DNA of 64,000 nt from Mesorhizobium sp. B2-7-2 (GTDB lineage: Bacteria > Pseudomonadota > Alphaproteobacteria > Rhizobiales > Rhizobiaceae). The notes under the pieces were generated by a model. That model did no database searches, was not told the DNA's origin, and saw nothing but the letters and a program-made list of their open reading frames with translations. Position 1 is the stretch's first letter. Each line of letters begins with the position of its first letter. The stretch is taken from the NCBI RefSeq assembly GCF_006440775.1, contig NZ_VFTZ01000002.1, positions 186,001 through 250,000 of the forward strand, in the 5' to 3' direction. This document shows positions 9,016 through 17,217 of the stretch, one piece after another. Both the position numbers and the translations under genes were made by a program.

Positions 9016-10200
9016 ATGCTGAGGATCATCCTGCTTGGCCTGTGCGCAATTGAGCTTACGGGCTGCATCGCCGCCTATTCACGCGATGGCGTGCCGACGG
9101 AACGCATGGCTGCGGCCGAAGTGAGTGGCTATCCCAGCGACATACGAGTCTGGGGCGATTCAGACGAAAGTTTTCCGCCAGATCGTCTCATCGCATTCCG
9201 CGACGAGAGAATTCAGGCGGCAAAGGCGGATCCGTCGATGAAGCCGCGGGAGCTCGCCGCCCTTACGATTTCGGGCGGCGGCAGCAGCGGCGCCTTCGGC
9301 GCCGGGATCCTCGCAGGCTGGACAAAGGCCGGCACGAGGCCCAGGTTCGATATTGTCACCGGCATCAGCACCGGATCGTTGATTGCGCCCTTCGCGTTCC
9401 TTGGCCCAGCTTATGACGATCGCTTGAAGCATGCCTTCACCACAATAAAGGACGCCAACATCTATACGGAGCACAGCTTCCTCGGCGTTCTGTCGAGCGC
9501 ATCGTTCACCAGCAACGCTCCCCTTGCCAAAATGCTGGACGAAGAAGTCACCGAAGACATGCTGGATCAGATCGCCGCAGAGTCCGGCAAGGGACGGAGG
9601 CTCTTCATCGGAACGACCAACCTTGATGCGGATCGGCCTGTCATCTGGGACATGGGCGCCATCGCGGCGAGCCATCGGCCGGACCGGCTGCAGCTCTTCA
9701 AGCAAGTTATCCTGGCCTCCACCGCCATCCCCGGAATTTTCCCGCCCGTCGAACTGAAAGTGACCGCCGCCGGAAAAACCTACCACGAAATGCACGTCGA
9801 CGGTGGCACCAGCAACCAGGTCTTCTTAATGCCCGCAGGCTTGAGCTTGCGCGAGCTTGATCGGACGTTCCACGGTCGGGTCAAAGCACGCCTCTATATC
9901 ATCCGCAATGGCCGGACGACGCCGGCGCCAGGGGTCGTCAAGGCTACGCTGCCCGACATCGCGGAAAAGGCGGTCTCTTCCCTGATCAAGACGCAAGGGA
10001 TCGGCGATCTCTACAGGCTTTACGCTATATCCAGGCGCGACGGCATCGCCTACAACTTCATAGATGTTCCGGCAGACTTCACCGACGAGCCAAAAACCCC
10101 GTTCGAGAATAAGTTCATGCGGGCGCTGTTCAAAGAAGGCTATGAAATGGGCCGCGGCGGCGTGCCATGGAAAAACGTGCCGCCCGGATTTTCGAGATGA
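9016..10200 (+). CDS. Patatin-like phospholipase, predicted lipoprotein
   Basis: 394 residues from the ATG at 9016, preceded by AGGAG ten bases upstream; upstream TTG starts overlap the previous gene. A lipoprotein signal ends in LTGC (Cys17), so the enzyme should sit in the envelope. The patatin core has ISGGGSSGAFGAG (oxyanion loop, Gly87-89), GISTG (Ser118) and VDGG (Asp262), so the catalytic dyad is complete. It presumably hydrolyses acyl chains of envelope lipids or imported lipids. It is the last gene of the efflux operon and a second patatin gene in the probable TetR regulon, but unlike the first it is exported and belongs to a different subgroup with little sequence similarity outside the motifs. 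Confidence 0.88.
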   Translation: MLRIILLGLCAIELTGCIAAYSRDGVPTERMAAAEVSGYPSDIRVWGDSDESFPPDRLIAFRDERIQAAKADPSMKPRELAALTISGGGSSGAFGAGILAGWTKAGTRPRFDIVTGISTGSLIAPFAFLGPAYDDRLKHAFTTIKDANIYTEHSFLGVLSSASFTSNAPLAKMLDEEVTEDMLDQIAAESGKGRRLFIGTTNLDADRPVIWDMGAIAASHRPDRLQLFKQVILASTAIPGIFPPVELKVTAAGKTYHEMHVDGGTSNQVFLMPAGLSLRELDRTFHGRVKARLYIIRNGRTTPAPGVVKATLPDIAEKAVSSLIKTQGIGDLYRLYAISRRDGIAYNFIDVPADFTDEPKTPFENKFMRALFKEGYEMGRGGVPWKNVPPGFSR

Positions 10201-10488
10201 GCTGGCGGAGGCCGTTGTGGCCGGCCGATCATCTCGCAGCGCTCCAAAAGTCGGCCTGAATCTTGACCACGAGCTATTTTTCCCTCCTCTACCTGTCGGA
10301 TCGGCGGACGCTCCACAAGCAAATGGATCCGCGGTATCTCCACCGATATGGAAGGCATGCGAGCGAACGGCAGCTTACGGGATCGTCATCCGGGGCCTTG
10401 AATGTCGTGGATTGGGCGCAAAGCCGCCGCCCGCTCGCTACAGCGCTGTTGAGGGCGCTCTCGCGGGCGGCTCAACGGTCGCGTGTGG
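10201..10488. other. 288-base gap after the lipoprotein patatin gene
   Basis: No coding frame with family features. An interrupted hairpin (GTTGAG/CTCAAC arms around 10446-10474) lies between the convergent patatin and XRE genes and could act as a bidirectional terminator, but it lacks a T tract. Confidence 0.35.
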
Positions 10489-10701
10489 CTATCTGTTCAG
10501 CCGCACCAGCGTGTGCGGCTCGACACCCAGCGCGTCTGCGATGCGCCCGAGCACGGTGACACTTGCCGAAACGTGTGCCCGCTCGATTGAGCCGATGTAT
10601 CTAGCGCTAAGCCCTGCGCGCTCTGCCAGCTCTTCCTGCGTCAGCCCTTTGCTGCTTCTGATTTGACGCAAGTTGCTTGCAAAAACTTCCTTGAGGTCCA
10701 T
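10489..10701 (-). CDS. Small XRE family (HTH_3) transcriptional regulator
   Basis: 70 residues from the ATG at 10701; a longer start at 10761 would add 20 residues but would place the operator-like repeats inside the gene. The helix-turn-helix spans about residues 9-63: LRQIRSSKGLTQEELAERAGLSARYIGSIERA, then ASVTVLGRIADALGVEP. The single-domain size is like controller proteins of restriction-modification systems and small phage or element repressors. Two tandem palindromes lie just upstream (10723-10751), suggesting autoregulation. No methylase or endonuclease gene is nearby. It is divergent from an unrecognised gene at 10813, its probable second target. Confidence 0.85.
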   Translation of the reverse strand: MDLKEVFASNLRQIRSSKGLTQEELAERAGLSARYIGSIERAHVSASVTVLGRIADALGVEPHTLVRLNR

Positions 10702-10722
10702 TCCCAGAGATAGCTCAGGAAT

Positions 10723-10751
10723 GGAACGATCATTCCAGGAACGATAGTTCC
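10723..10751. promoter_or_regulatory. Tandem operator-like palindromes before the XRE gene
   Basis: Two 14-base near-palindromes, GGAACGATCATTCC (10723-10736) and GGAACGATAGTTCC (10738-10751), repeat with a 15-base period in the divergent gap between the XRE gene and the gene at 10813. Each has perfect GGAA/TTCC outer arms. The arrangement resembles paired dimer sites of C proteins and small XRE repressors. Confidence 0.6.
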
Positions 10752-10812
10752 TATTCGGCATTCAATATGATATGGAGGAGATGCCTTCCAGCAAACGAAA
10801 AGGCTCACCCGC

Positions 10813-11388
10813 ATGGACAGATTCGATAGACAACCCGCATTGGAAAGTCGGTTCGATGACCGAGCACTGCACCTTTGGTCCCACCAGCAGCGAGCCCATC
10901 ACGTCGCGCTCCTACTGTGCCGAATACAGCAACGGCTGGAGAGCCGAATGTTGGTCAATACCGGAATTCCGGTATTGACGGATCTGGCAGCATCGGGCTC
11001 CGGAAATAGCCTCCGAGCGACGCAGATCGCGGCCTGGCAGACAGTCGATGGGAGACAAGAGTTTGCGGTTGCACGTGAAGCGGAAGTGCTCGGCGTGACG
11101 GAGGAGTTGAAGCATCTGGACGCAATCCCCGATGTCACGGCGACCTCGCTTGCTGGAGTGGTCGCCAAGCTGGAGATGATCGTTGGAGCAGACAGGGAGA
11201 TCGACGATCCGTCTGACTTCCCCTGGCCGCACATCGCGTCGGTGCTTCGGGACATGAAGGCGATCGTTGGAGACATAGGTATGGATCGGCCGGAGAGGGC
11301 GACGGTCCGCGCCGACATCGCCAGACATTGGGAGGCGGCAGCCAAGCTGGTCGCAGCCCTGGAGGAGGAAGATGCCTTGGAGCGATGA
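10813..11388 (+). CDS. Hypothetical protein of the recombinase-associated region
   Basis: 191 residues, ATG with a weak AAGG nine bases upstream. No recognised domain. The N-terminal third is rich in His, Arg and Gln; from about residue 68 it looks like a normal soluble alpha-helical protein (LRATQIAAWQTVDG, ATSLAGVVAKLEMI, ADIARHWEAAAKLVAALEEEDA). No signal peptide or membrane helix. A perfect 26-base palindrome (10954-10979) falls within codons 48-56, in the boundary between the odd N-terminal part and the better-behaved C-terminal part. The true start could therefore lie after the palindrome, with the first part being regulatory DNA. It is the first of three co-directional genes ending in the recombinase. 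Confidence 0.5.
   Translation: MDRFDRQPALESRFDDRALHLWSHQQRAHHVALLLCRIQQRLESRMLVNTGIPVLTDLAASGSGNSLRATQIAAWQTVDGRQEFAVAREAEVLGVTEELKHLDAIPDVTATSLAGVVAKLEMIVGADREIDDPSDFPWPHIASVLRDMKAIVGDIGMDRPERATVRADIARHWEAAAKLVAALEEEDALER
10954..10979. repeat. Perfect 26-base palindrome
   Basis: The 26 bases read identically on both strands, with centre GGAATTCC and outer arms GTCAATACC/GGTATTGAC. Such a perfect palindrome is unlikely by chance and suits an operator or recombinase-binding site. It lies inside the frame of the unrecognised gene starting at 10813, which may mean that the gene starts further downstream. Confidence 0.75.
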
Positions 11389-11493
11389 GGCCAAACCGGT
11401 TGAACGAAAGCTGATCCGTCATCGTGCGAATGATGGTTCTGGCGAATACATAGGTCGTTCCGCTTTGACGGGTTGCTGGGGCATATTTGGGCC

Positions 11494-11748
11494 ATGTCCC
11501 ACCCGGCTCGCAAAGCGACCTCTGCGGAACTGTCACGGGTCCGCCTCGGTACATTGCCGATCGACCTGTATGACTACCTACACGTTGAGCCGCGTCCACG
11601 CGTTGGCCGACCGGTTCAACACGATCCACGCGAGTGGCGCGTTACCGACAATCTGCCAAAGCCCGTCCCTGTCACTTCCCCGGAAATCGACGCGTTCGAG
11701 GCGTGGTTTGGCGACATCTTCGATCAGCTTTTCGGAGATCGCCCATGA
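11494..11748 (+). CDS. Small conserved-looking hypothetical protein before the recombinase
   Basis: 84 residues from the ATG at 11494 (a TTG at 11473 would add seven residues). No named domain. The sequence is acidic towards its end (EIDAFEAWFGDIFDQLFGD) and has a proline-rich middle (HVEPRPRVGRP, DNLPKPVPVTSP). Codon bias is that of a real gene. It ends 21 bases before the recombinase start, so the two are probably co-transcribed and it may be an accessory or directionality protein, which is inference from position only. Confidence 0.6.
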   Translation: MSHPARKATSAELSRVRLGTLPIDLYDYLHVEPRPRVGRPVQHDPREWRVTDNLPKPVPVTSPEIDAFEAWFGDIFDQLFGDRP

Positions 11749-11769
11749 AATGACAGGGAGACAGTGCTT

Positions 11770-13410
11770 ATGAAGACGGCTTCACAACAGCAGCAGTCTA
11801 CAAAGGGATCGCGGGCAGTCCTCTACCTTCGCGTATCCACGGCCCGCCAGGCCGAGCACGATGTCTCCATTCCCGACCAGAGGCGCCAAGGTGAGGCTTA
11901 CTGCGTCTCTCGTGGCTATGAGCTGGTCAATACCTTTGTCGAGGCAGGCGCATCGGCCACCAATGACAAGCGTCCAGAGTTCCAGCGCATGATCGAGGAA
12001 GGCACATCAAAGCCTTCCCCCTTCGATGTCGTGGTCGTTCATTCCTTCAGCCGATTCTTCCGCGATCACTTCGAGCTTGAGTTCCATGTCAGGCGGCTCG
12101 CCAAGAACGGCGTAAGACTTGTGTCGATTACCCAGGAGATGGGTGACGATCCAATGCATGTCATGATGCGCCAGATCATGGCTCTCTTCGATGAGTACCA
12201 GTCGAAAGAGAACGCCAAGCATGTGCTCCGCGCCATGAACGAGAATGCCAGGCAGGGCTTCTGGAATGGGGCGTTGCCTCCGATCGGCTACCGGATCGTT
12301 GCGGCAGAGCAGCGCGGATCGAAGACCAAGAAGAAGCTGGAGGTCGATCCGCTGCACGCCGACACCGTCCGATTGATCTACCGCCTCTTTCTTCAGGGCA
12401 ATGGAATCTCAGGACCAATGGGCGTCAAATCGATCGCCTGCCATCTGAATGAGACCCGGTTGTTCACACGAGACGGCGGTCTCTGGGGACTGGCGCAAAT
12501 CCACGCCGTCCTAACCCGAACCACCTATATCGGCGAACACCGCTTCAATACGCGCAGCTTCAAGGGCAGGGCAAAGAAGCCGGACGACGAGGTTGTCGTC
12601 ATGGCGGTGCCGGCAATCATCGAGCGCAAGACCTTCGATGCGGTGCAGGCGCGTCTCAAATCTCGCCATCCAATGGTGACGCCACCCAGGGTCACCACCA
12701 GTCCCGTTCTCCTTACCGGTATCTGCTTTTGCGCAAAGTGCGGAGGAGCCATGACGCTCAGGACCGGCAAAGGCTGCACTGGCACTATGTATCGTTACTA
12801 CACCTGCTCGACACGCGCCCGCCAGGGCAAGGCCGGTTGCCAGGGCAAATCGATCCCCATGGCCTTTCTGGACGACCTGGTTGCCAATCATCTGGAGAAG
12901 CGGCTTCTCAAGCCAGAACGGCTCACCACCATTCTTGAGGCTGTCCTGGGCCGGAGGCAGGAACGCACTGAGCGCCGCCGCGAGCACCTGGGCGAACTGA
13001 AGCGGAAGATCACCGAGACCGACCAGCGCCTCAATCGGCTCTATGACGCCATTGAGGCTGGCGTCATAGACATCAACGATCCTGCTCTCAAGGATCGCAT
13101 GGCGGGTCTCAAAGCCATCAAGGAACAAGCCACGACAGATGCCGAGCGCATCGAGGCTTCGCTCGACAGCACCGGCGACCAGCCCATTACTTCCGAAATG
13201 GTCACCACATTCGCCCGCGCCGCTCGCGAGCGCATGCACGATCCGCGTGGCGGCTACCGCCGCGATCACCTGCGAGCGTTGGCGCAGCGGATCGAAGTGG
13301 CCGAGAAGGAAGTCAGAATCATCGGATCAAAGTCCGAATTGCTCCAAACCCTGGTCGCGGCATCAGGCGAAGAAACGGCGGTGGCGGGAGTTCGCAGTTC
13401 TGTACTGAAG

Positions 13411-13440
<30 letters not shown>
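11770..13440 (+). CDS. Large serine recombinase (resolvase/integrase family)
   Basis: 556 residues from the ATG at 11770, with GGGAG about nine bases upstream; a GTG at 11764 is too close to that site. Resolvase catalytic domain at about 14-160 with the nucleophile in LYLRVST (Ser23) and the R-rich motifs SFSRFFRD; Recombinase domain at about 170-290; zinc ribbon with CFCAKCGG and, 40 residues on, [12 protein letters not shown]; then a coiled coil (about 395-440) typical of large serine integrases. It catalyses site-specific integration or excision. The last 10 codons (RTRQDSNL and stop) lie inside the 3' part of tRNA-Arg, so the C-terminus would change if the element moved. This placement suggests that the tRNA 3' end is the attachment site. 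Confidence 0.9.
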
Positions 13441-13487
<47 letters not shown>

Positions 13488-13700
13488 TTCCCGGGAAAAC
13501 GAACCGGCCGGTGGGCCGGCCAGCCACGGCTTCATAGCGGAAGCCGGCCGTGGCTTCAACGGCCAATTGGCGATTGTGCGGCGGCCTGAGACGGGCTCCC
13601 CTCGACGCCTCGGCTTCGCCGAGCCGGCAAGCCGGGCGAGCCGCGGGCCCCGCCGCCGTTCGGACGTCCCATTTTGTCGAGGAACCCAAGCTCTGCGGCT

Positions 13701-14624
13701 TCACCCCTCCGCCTCCACCTTCGCCACCCTCCTTCTCACCGCCCTTGTCGCCCGCTTCTGCTTCTTTGCACCCGCCAGCTCGTGCATGGCGTCCAGCTGC
13801 ATCTGCTGCATTTCGGCCAGCCGCTGCCATTGGCGCGAGATCAAATAGTCGAGCTTTTCGTGCAGGTGGCGCACTTCAAGCTCGGCTTTCAGGTTCACCC
13901 GGTAGTCGTTGAAGGAGCGCAGCCGGTCTTTGGCTTCCTGCCGCTTCTGGCTCATCATGATCACCGGCGCCTGGATGGCGGCTATGCAGGAGAGCAGAAG
14001 GTTGAGCAGGATGAACGGGTACGGGTCGAAGGCGTGCGCCAGGCCGGCGATCAGGTTGATGCCGATCCAGACCAGAAGCACGGTGCCGAACGAGATCAGG
14101 AACCACCAACTGCCGCCGAACTCGGCCATCGTGTCGGAGACGCGGTCGGCGAAGGAGCGGTGCTCCTCGAACTCCTCTTCCGAGTTTTCCGAGATCGTGT
14201 CCTGTCTCGCGATCGATTCCACCACCTGGCGGTCGAGCTCGGAGAACTCGCCGTGCTCCTGCTGCAGCAACTCCTCCATGTAGCGCATGCGGTAGCGGCC
14301 GAGCTCCTCGCGGCTGATGCGGGCGCCGCGCGGCAGGTCGGGATGGTCGGAGCGGATGCGGTCGGCAAGGCTGGGCCGCAGGTCGTCGATGCGCACCAGG
14401 TCGCGCTTGCGGAACTTCCGCCCCGATATCGCTGAGGGTTTTTTCTTCGGCTTGATCCGGCCGGGCACATGCGGCTCGGAATCCGGCACTTCCGGCGCTT
14501 CGAGGATCTCGTCGGCTCCGTGCTGGGCATCCTCCAACACGGTTTCCGCCTCGAGATATTCGCCGGCGACATCGTTCTCGTTGTCCGCCTGCTTCTGCGC
14601 GGCTGCCTTCGGGTCGCTGGCCAT
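13701..14624 (-). CDS. DUF1003 domain membrane protein
   Basis: 307 residues from the ATG at 14624, which has AGGAG eight bases upstream; earlier in-frame starts lack one. The first 60 residues are acidic and disordered. A soluble helical part follows (about 70-165), then two membrane helices, WWFLISFGTVLLVWIGINLI and FILLNLLLSCIAAIQAPVIM, with the DUF1003 signature MSQKRQEAKDRLRSFNDYRVN after them, and a Lys/Arg-rich tail. The function of the family is not established; some members are linked to magnesium or metal stress by context. Probably a single-gene transcript with the tRNA behind it. Confidence 0.85.
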   Translation of the reverse strand: MASDPKAAAQKQADNENDVAGEYLEAETVLEDAQHGADEILEAPEVPDSEPHVPGRIKPKKKPSAISGRKFRKRDLVRIDDLRPSLADRIRSDHPDLPRGARISREELGRYRMRYMEELLQQEHGEFSELDRQVVESIARQDTISENSEEEFEEHRSFADRVSDTMAEFGGSWWFLISFGTVLLVWIGINLIAGLAHAFDPYPFILLNLLLSCIAAIQAPVIMMSQKRQEAKDRLRSFNDYRVNLKAELEVRHLHEKLDYLISRQWQRLAEMQQMQLDAMHELAGAKKQKRATRAVRRRVAKVEAEG

Positions 14625-14895
14625 GGTCGGTGCTCCTGTTCGAGGCTTTGCGATACGATACGCCAAGCCGGCGCGGCATATCCATGGCCAGTATGAATCT
14701 CGTGTGACAGAACAAGTTCTTGTGATTGGGCGGGCAGGGTAAGGAGCGCACGGCGACGCGCGCAATTGCATAGCGCAGCGACGCCGTCAGCGATTATCCG
14801 CTGCCTCGATGGTAATCCAGAGCGAAAAAAGGCCCCAATCCGCGCAAGCTGCCTGGACAAGTCACCCCTGGCGCAATCGTCTCCGCCGCCTGGCC

Positions 14896-14909
14896 TTGAT
14901 CCAGATCAA
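14896..14909 (+). promoter_or_regulatory. FixK/FNR-type box (anaerobox)
   Basis: TTGATCCAGATCAA matches the TTGAT-N4-ATCAA consensus of FNR/FixK regulators exactly. It lies 113 bases before the start of the universal stress protein gene. A site centred at -41.5 would put the transcript start near 14944. It suggests that the stress gene is induced under low oxygen, as for many rhizobial usp genes. Confidence 0.75.
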
Positions 14910-15021
14910 GCTGGCCCCTGTGGCGGGCCTGATAGGCTGACTATATCGAGATCAGGCCTGACCGTTCAGGCTCCCGCCACCTGGGCCGCGCGCAGCGCCC
15001 CGCAAATGAGGGACCGCCACC

Positions 15022-15471
15022 ATGTACAAGAAAATCCTGATCGCCACTGACGGCTCGGAGCTCGCCCAGAAGGGCGTCGGCCACGGGCTTGAGCTGGCCA
15101 AGGGGCTCGGCGCCGCCGTGGCTTTCGTCACCGTCTCCGAGCCGTTCCCGACGCTGGCCTGGGGCGGCGCCATGGCCGGCTATGTCGCCGCCGAGGAGCT
15201 CACCAATTACGAGGAAAGCGCGCGCAAATATGCAAGCGAGGTGCTCGACAAATGCAAGGCCGAAGCCGATGCCAAGGGCGTGGCCTCCAAGGGCATCCAC
15301 GTCGAGAACAAGGCGCCGGCCGAGGCGATCCTCGAGGTTGCGGGCGCCGAGGACAGCGACCTCATCGTCATGGCCTCTCACGGCCGTCGCGGCCTCGGCC
15401 GCCTGGTGCTTGGCAGCCAGACGGCGGAGGTGGTGTCGCTGACGCAGATCCCGGTGCTGGTGGTTAGATAA
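15022..15471 (+). CDS. Universal stress protein, UspA family
   Basis: 149 residues, single Usp domain. N-terminal strand YKKILIATDGSELA with the conserved aspartate, and the ATP-binding loop near the end, ASHGRRGLGRLVLGSQTAEVV, matching G-x2-G-x9-G-(S/T). It is thus of the nucleotide-binding type. Such proteins help cells survive stress or microaerobic growth, with no defined reaction. A perfect FixK/FNR-type box at 14896 points to oxygen-responsive control. It appears monocistronic; repeats follow. Confidence 0.93.
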   Translation: MYKKILIATDGSELAQKGVGHGLELAKGLGAAVAFVTVSEPFPTLAWGGAMAGYVAAEELTNYEESARKYASEVLDKCKAEADAKGVASKGIHVENKAPAEAILEVAGAEDSDLIVMASHGRRGLGRLVLGSQTAEVVSLTQIPVLVVR

Positions 15472-15504
15472 ACGGTTGGTGGGGCGACGCCTGCCAATGA
15501 GGTC

Positions 15505-15712
15505 GTCATTCCAGGGCGGAGCGACGCGAAGCGTCGCGCAGACCCTGGAATCCATGCCATTGCGCCCGCCGACGAATGCAGCGGTGCAGAAAAAGCCTGT
15601 CTACGCTGGTGTTCCGGCACCATTGTCTGCACCGCCGCAACGTTCACAGGTCACGGCATGGATTCCAGGGTCTGCGCGCGTCGCTTCGCTCCTTGCTCCG
15701 CCCTAGAATGAC
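15505..15712. repeat. Inverted pair of a dispersed intergenic repeat
   Basis: A block of about 55 bases beginning GTCATTCCAGGGCGGAGC and ending CCTGGAATCCATGCC (15505-15559) is followed in inverted orientation at 15655-15712. Each block is itself palindromic (CCAGGG/CCCTGG arms). A third copy lies at 19665-19726 and a fragment near 18350. This fills most of the 314-base gap between the stress gene and the carboxypeptidase gene; no gene is seen there. Confidence 0.75.
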
Positions 15713-15785
15713 GGTAGAACGGCTTCGCCCTCCTTCACGCGCCATTCTGAAAAGAGTGCGGCAGCGCCGCTCCTCTTAGCCCGCT

Positions 15786-16844
15786 CTACTGCGCCGGCAG
15801 CAGCAGCGGCGAAGTGGGCGACGCCAAATCCGGCGACGGCAGATCGGACGCCGGCTGGCCAGCCTGCATCGACGCAGGGGTCGCGGAGCCCGGTGCCAGC
15901 AGCCCTGGCAAAGCCGAGTCCGGCGGCGCCATGCCGGGCAACGGCGAGCTCGGCTGCTGCCCGGAATACATCAGCCTGGGCTGGCCGGCATCGGCGATCG
16001 CCGGCCCCATGCTGCGCTGGATCAGCGCCTCGACATGGTCGTTGCGCTGGCGTGCGCTGTCGGCGCCCATCACCACCACGATCAGGTGCCGCCCATCGGC
16101 ATTGTAGGAGGTGACGATGTTGTAGCCGGAGGCACGAATGTATCCGGTCTTGATGCCGTCGACGCCACGCACGCGGCCCAGCATGTCGTTGTGGCCGCGC
16201 ACCAGCCGGCCGCGGAACATGAAGTCGCTTTCCGAAAAATAGTGGAAGTGCTGCGGGAAACGGTGCTCCAGCGCCATGCCCAGCACCGCCATGTCGCGCG
16301 CCGTGGTCACCTGGCCATCGTCGGGCAGGCCGCAGGCATTGCGGAAATTGGTGGCGGTCATGCCGAGCTGGCGCGCCTTCGCGGTCATCATGGCGGCGAA
16401 CTGGTCCTCTGAGCCGCCGCCCAGATACTCGCCCACCGCCACCGCCACATCGTTCGCCGACTTCACCACCATGGCGCGGATGGCGGAATCGACGTCGATC
16501 GTCTCGCCGCGCCGGAAGCGCAGCTTCGTCGGCGGTTGCGAGGCGGCGTGGTCGGAAACCGGAATCTGCGTCTGCTTGGTGACGCGGCCGGACTCCAGCG
16601 CCTCGAACAGCATGTAGAGCGTCATCATCTTGGTCAGCGACGCGGGATAGCGCTGCGACCTCGAATTGACCTCGAACAAGGTCTTGCCGGTCGAGGCATC
16701 GACCACGATCGCCGCATATTTCTGCGGCTGCGCCGGGACAGCGAGCACGCTTTCCGGCGGCGCGGCCGTGGTGCAGCCGGCGACGAGCAGGAGCAGGGTC
16801 ATCGCGGCGATGAGTTTCTGAAGGAAAGGGAAGGGACGGGGCAA
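15786..16844 (-). CDS. D-alanyl-D-alanine carboxypeptidase (PBP5/6-type), lipoprotein
   Basis: 352 residues. Lipobox LVAGC (Cys24) rather than the usual cleavable signal. Peptidase S11 motifs are all present: SLTK (Ser69, Lys72), SAN (Ser129-Asn131) and KTG (232-234). It trims the terminal D-alanine from peptidoglycan stem peptides in the periplasm. The C-terminal 70 residues are rich in Pro, Gly, Ser and Ala (repeats such as PGMAPPDSALPGLLAPGS) and probably form a flexible tail instead of the usual PBP5 C-terminal domain and amphipathic anchor, fitting a lipid-anchored enzyme. Confidence 0.92.
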   Translation of the reverse strand: MPRPFPFLQKLIAAMTLLLLVAGCTTAAPPESVLAVPAQPQKYAAIVVDASTGKTLFEVNSRSQRYPASLTKMMTLYMLFEALESGRVTKQTQIPVSDHAASQPPTKLRFRRGETIDVDSAIRAMVVKSANDVAVAVGEYLGGGSEDQFAAMMTAKARQLGMTATNFRNACGLPDDGQVTTARDMAVLGMALEHRFPQHFHYFSESDFMFRGRLVRGHNDMLGRVRGVDGIKTGYIRASGYNIVTSYNADGRHLIVVVMGADSARQRNDHVEALIQRSMGPAIADAGQPRLMYSGQQPSSPLPGMAPPDSALPGLLAPGSATPASMQAGQPASDLPSPDLASPTSPLLLPAQ

Positions 16845-17217
16845 GACGGTTCTAAAGCTGTTGCTGAGATGCGGCGAAGCTAACGTACCGCATATGCCGC
16901 GTCCAATGGGTTAACGGCGGCAATAAGGCATTTGCCCAGGTTTTGGAGGTTCGAGCTGTCGCCGAAGCTGCCAGTTTCCCCCTTGCGGGACCCCTTGTGG
17001 GGAGGATCGATCCGCGTAGCGGATCGGGCTGGGGGTCGAAAGAATTCTTTCTTTGAGCCCCACCCCGTCGACCGGTCTCCGCTTTGCTCCGACCGCTCGC
17101 CGACCCTCGCCACAACGGGGAGGGTGAGGAACTGATGCAAATTGCCAATCGCCCCGCTTGCGCATCCGCCATCGCGCAGGCTTTTCTTGCGCCCGAAAGA
17201 TTCGGGGAGAGGTATTC
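16845..17217. repeat. Gap of 373 bases with intergenic repeat
   Basis: Divergent region between the carboxypeptidase gene and the mutarotase-like gene. From about 16979 to 17130 it holds a repeat with GGACCCCTTGTGGGGAGG and, after GGATCGATCCGCGTAGCGGATCG-like inner palindromic sequence, a second half CACAACGGGGAGGG. A related block is at 32940-33122. No gene is seen. Confidence 0.55.

Noticed and set aside
8390-10200. Pycsar or CBASS anti-phage system (PycTM-like protein plus patatin)
   Set aside because: No cyclic-nucleotide cyclase gene of either type is in the window, and the patatin is an envelope lipoprotein, unlike CBASS effectors. Kept only as an open question on family.
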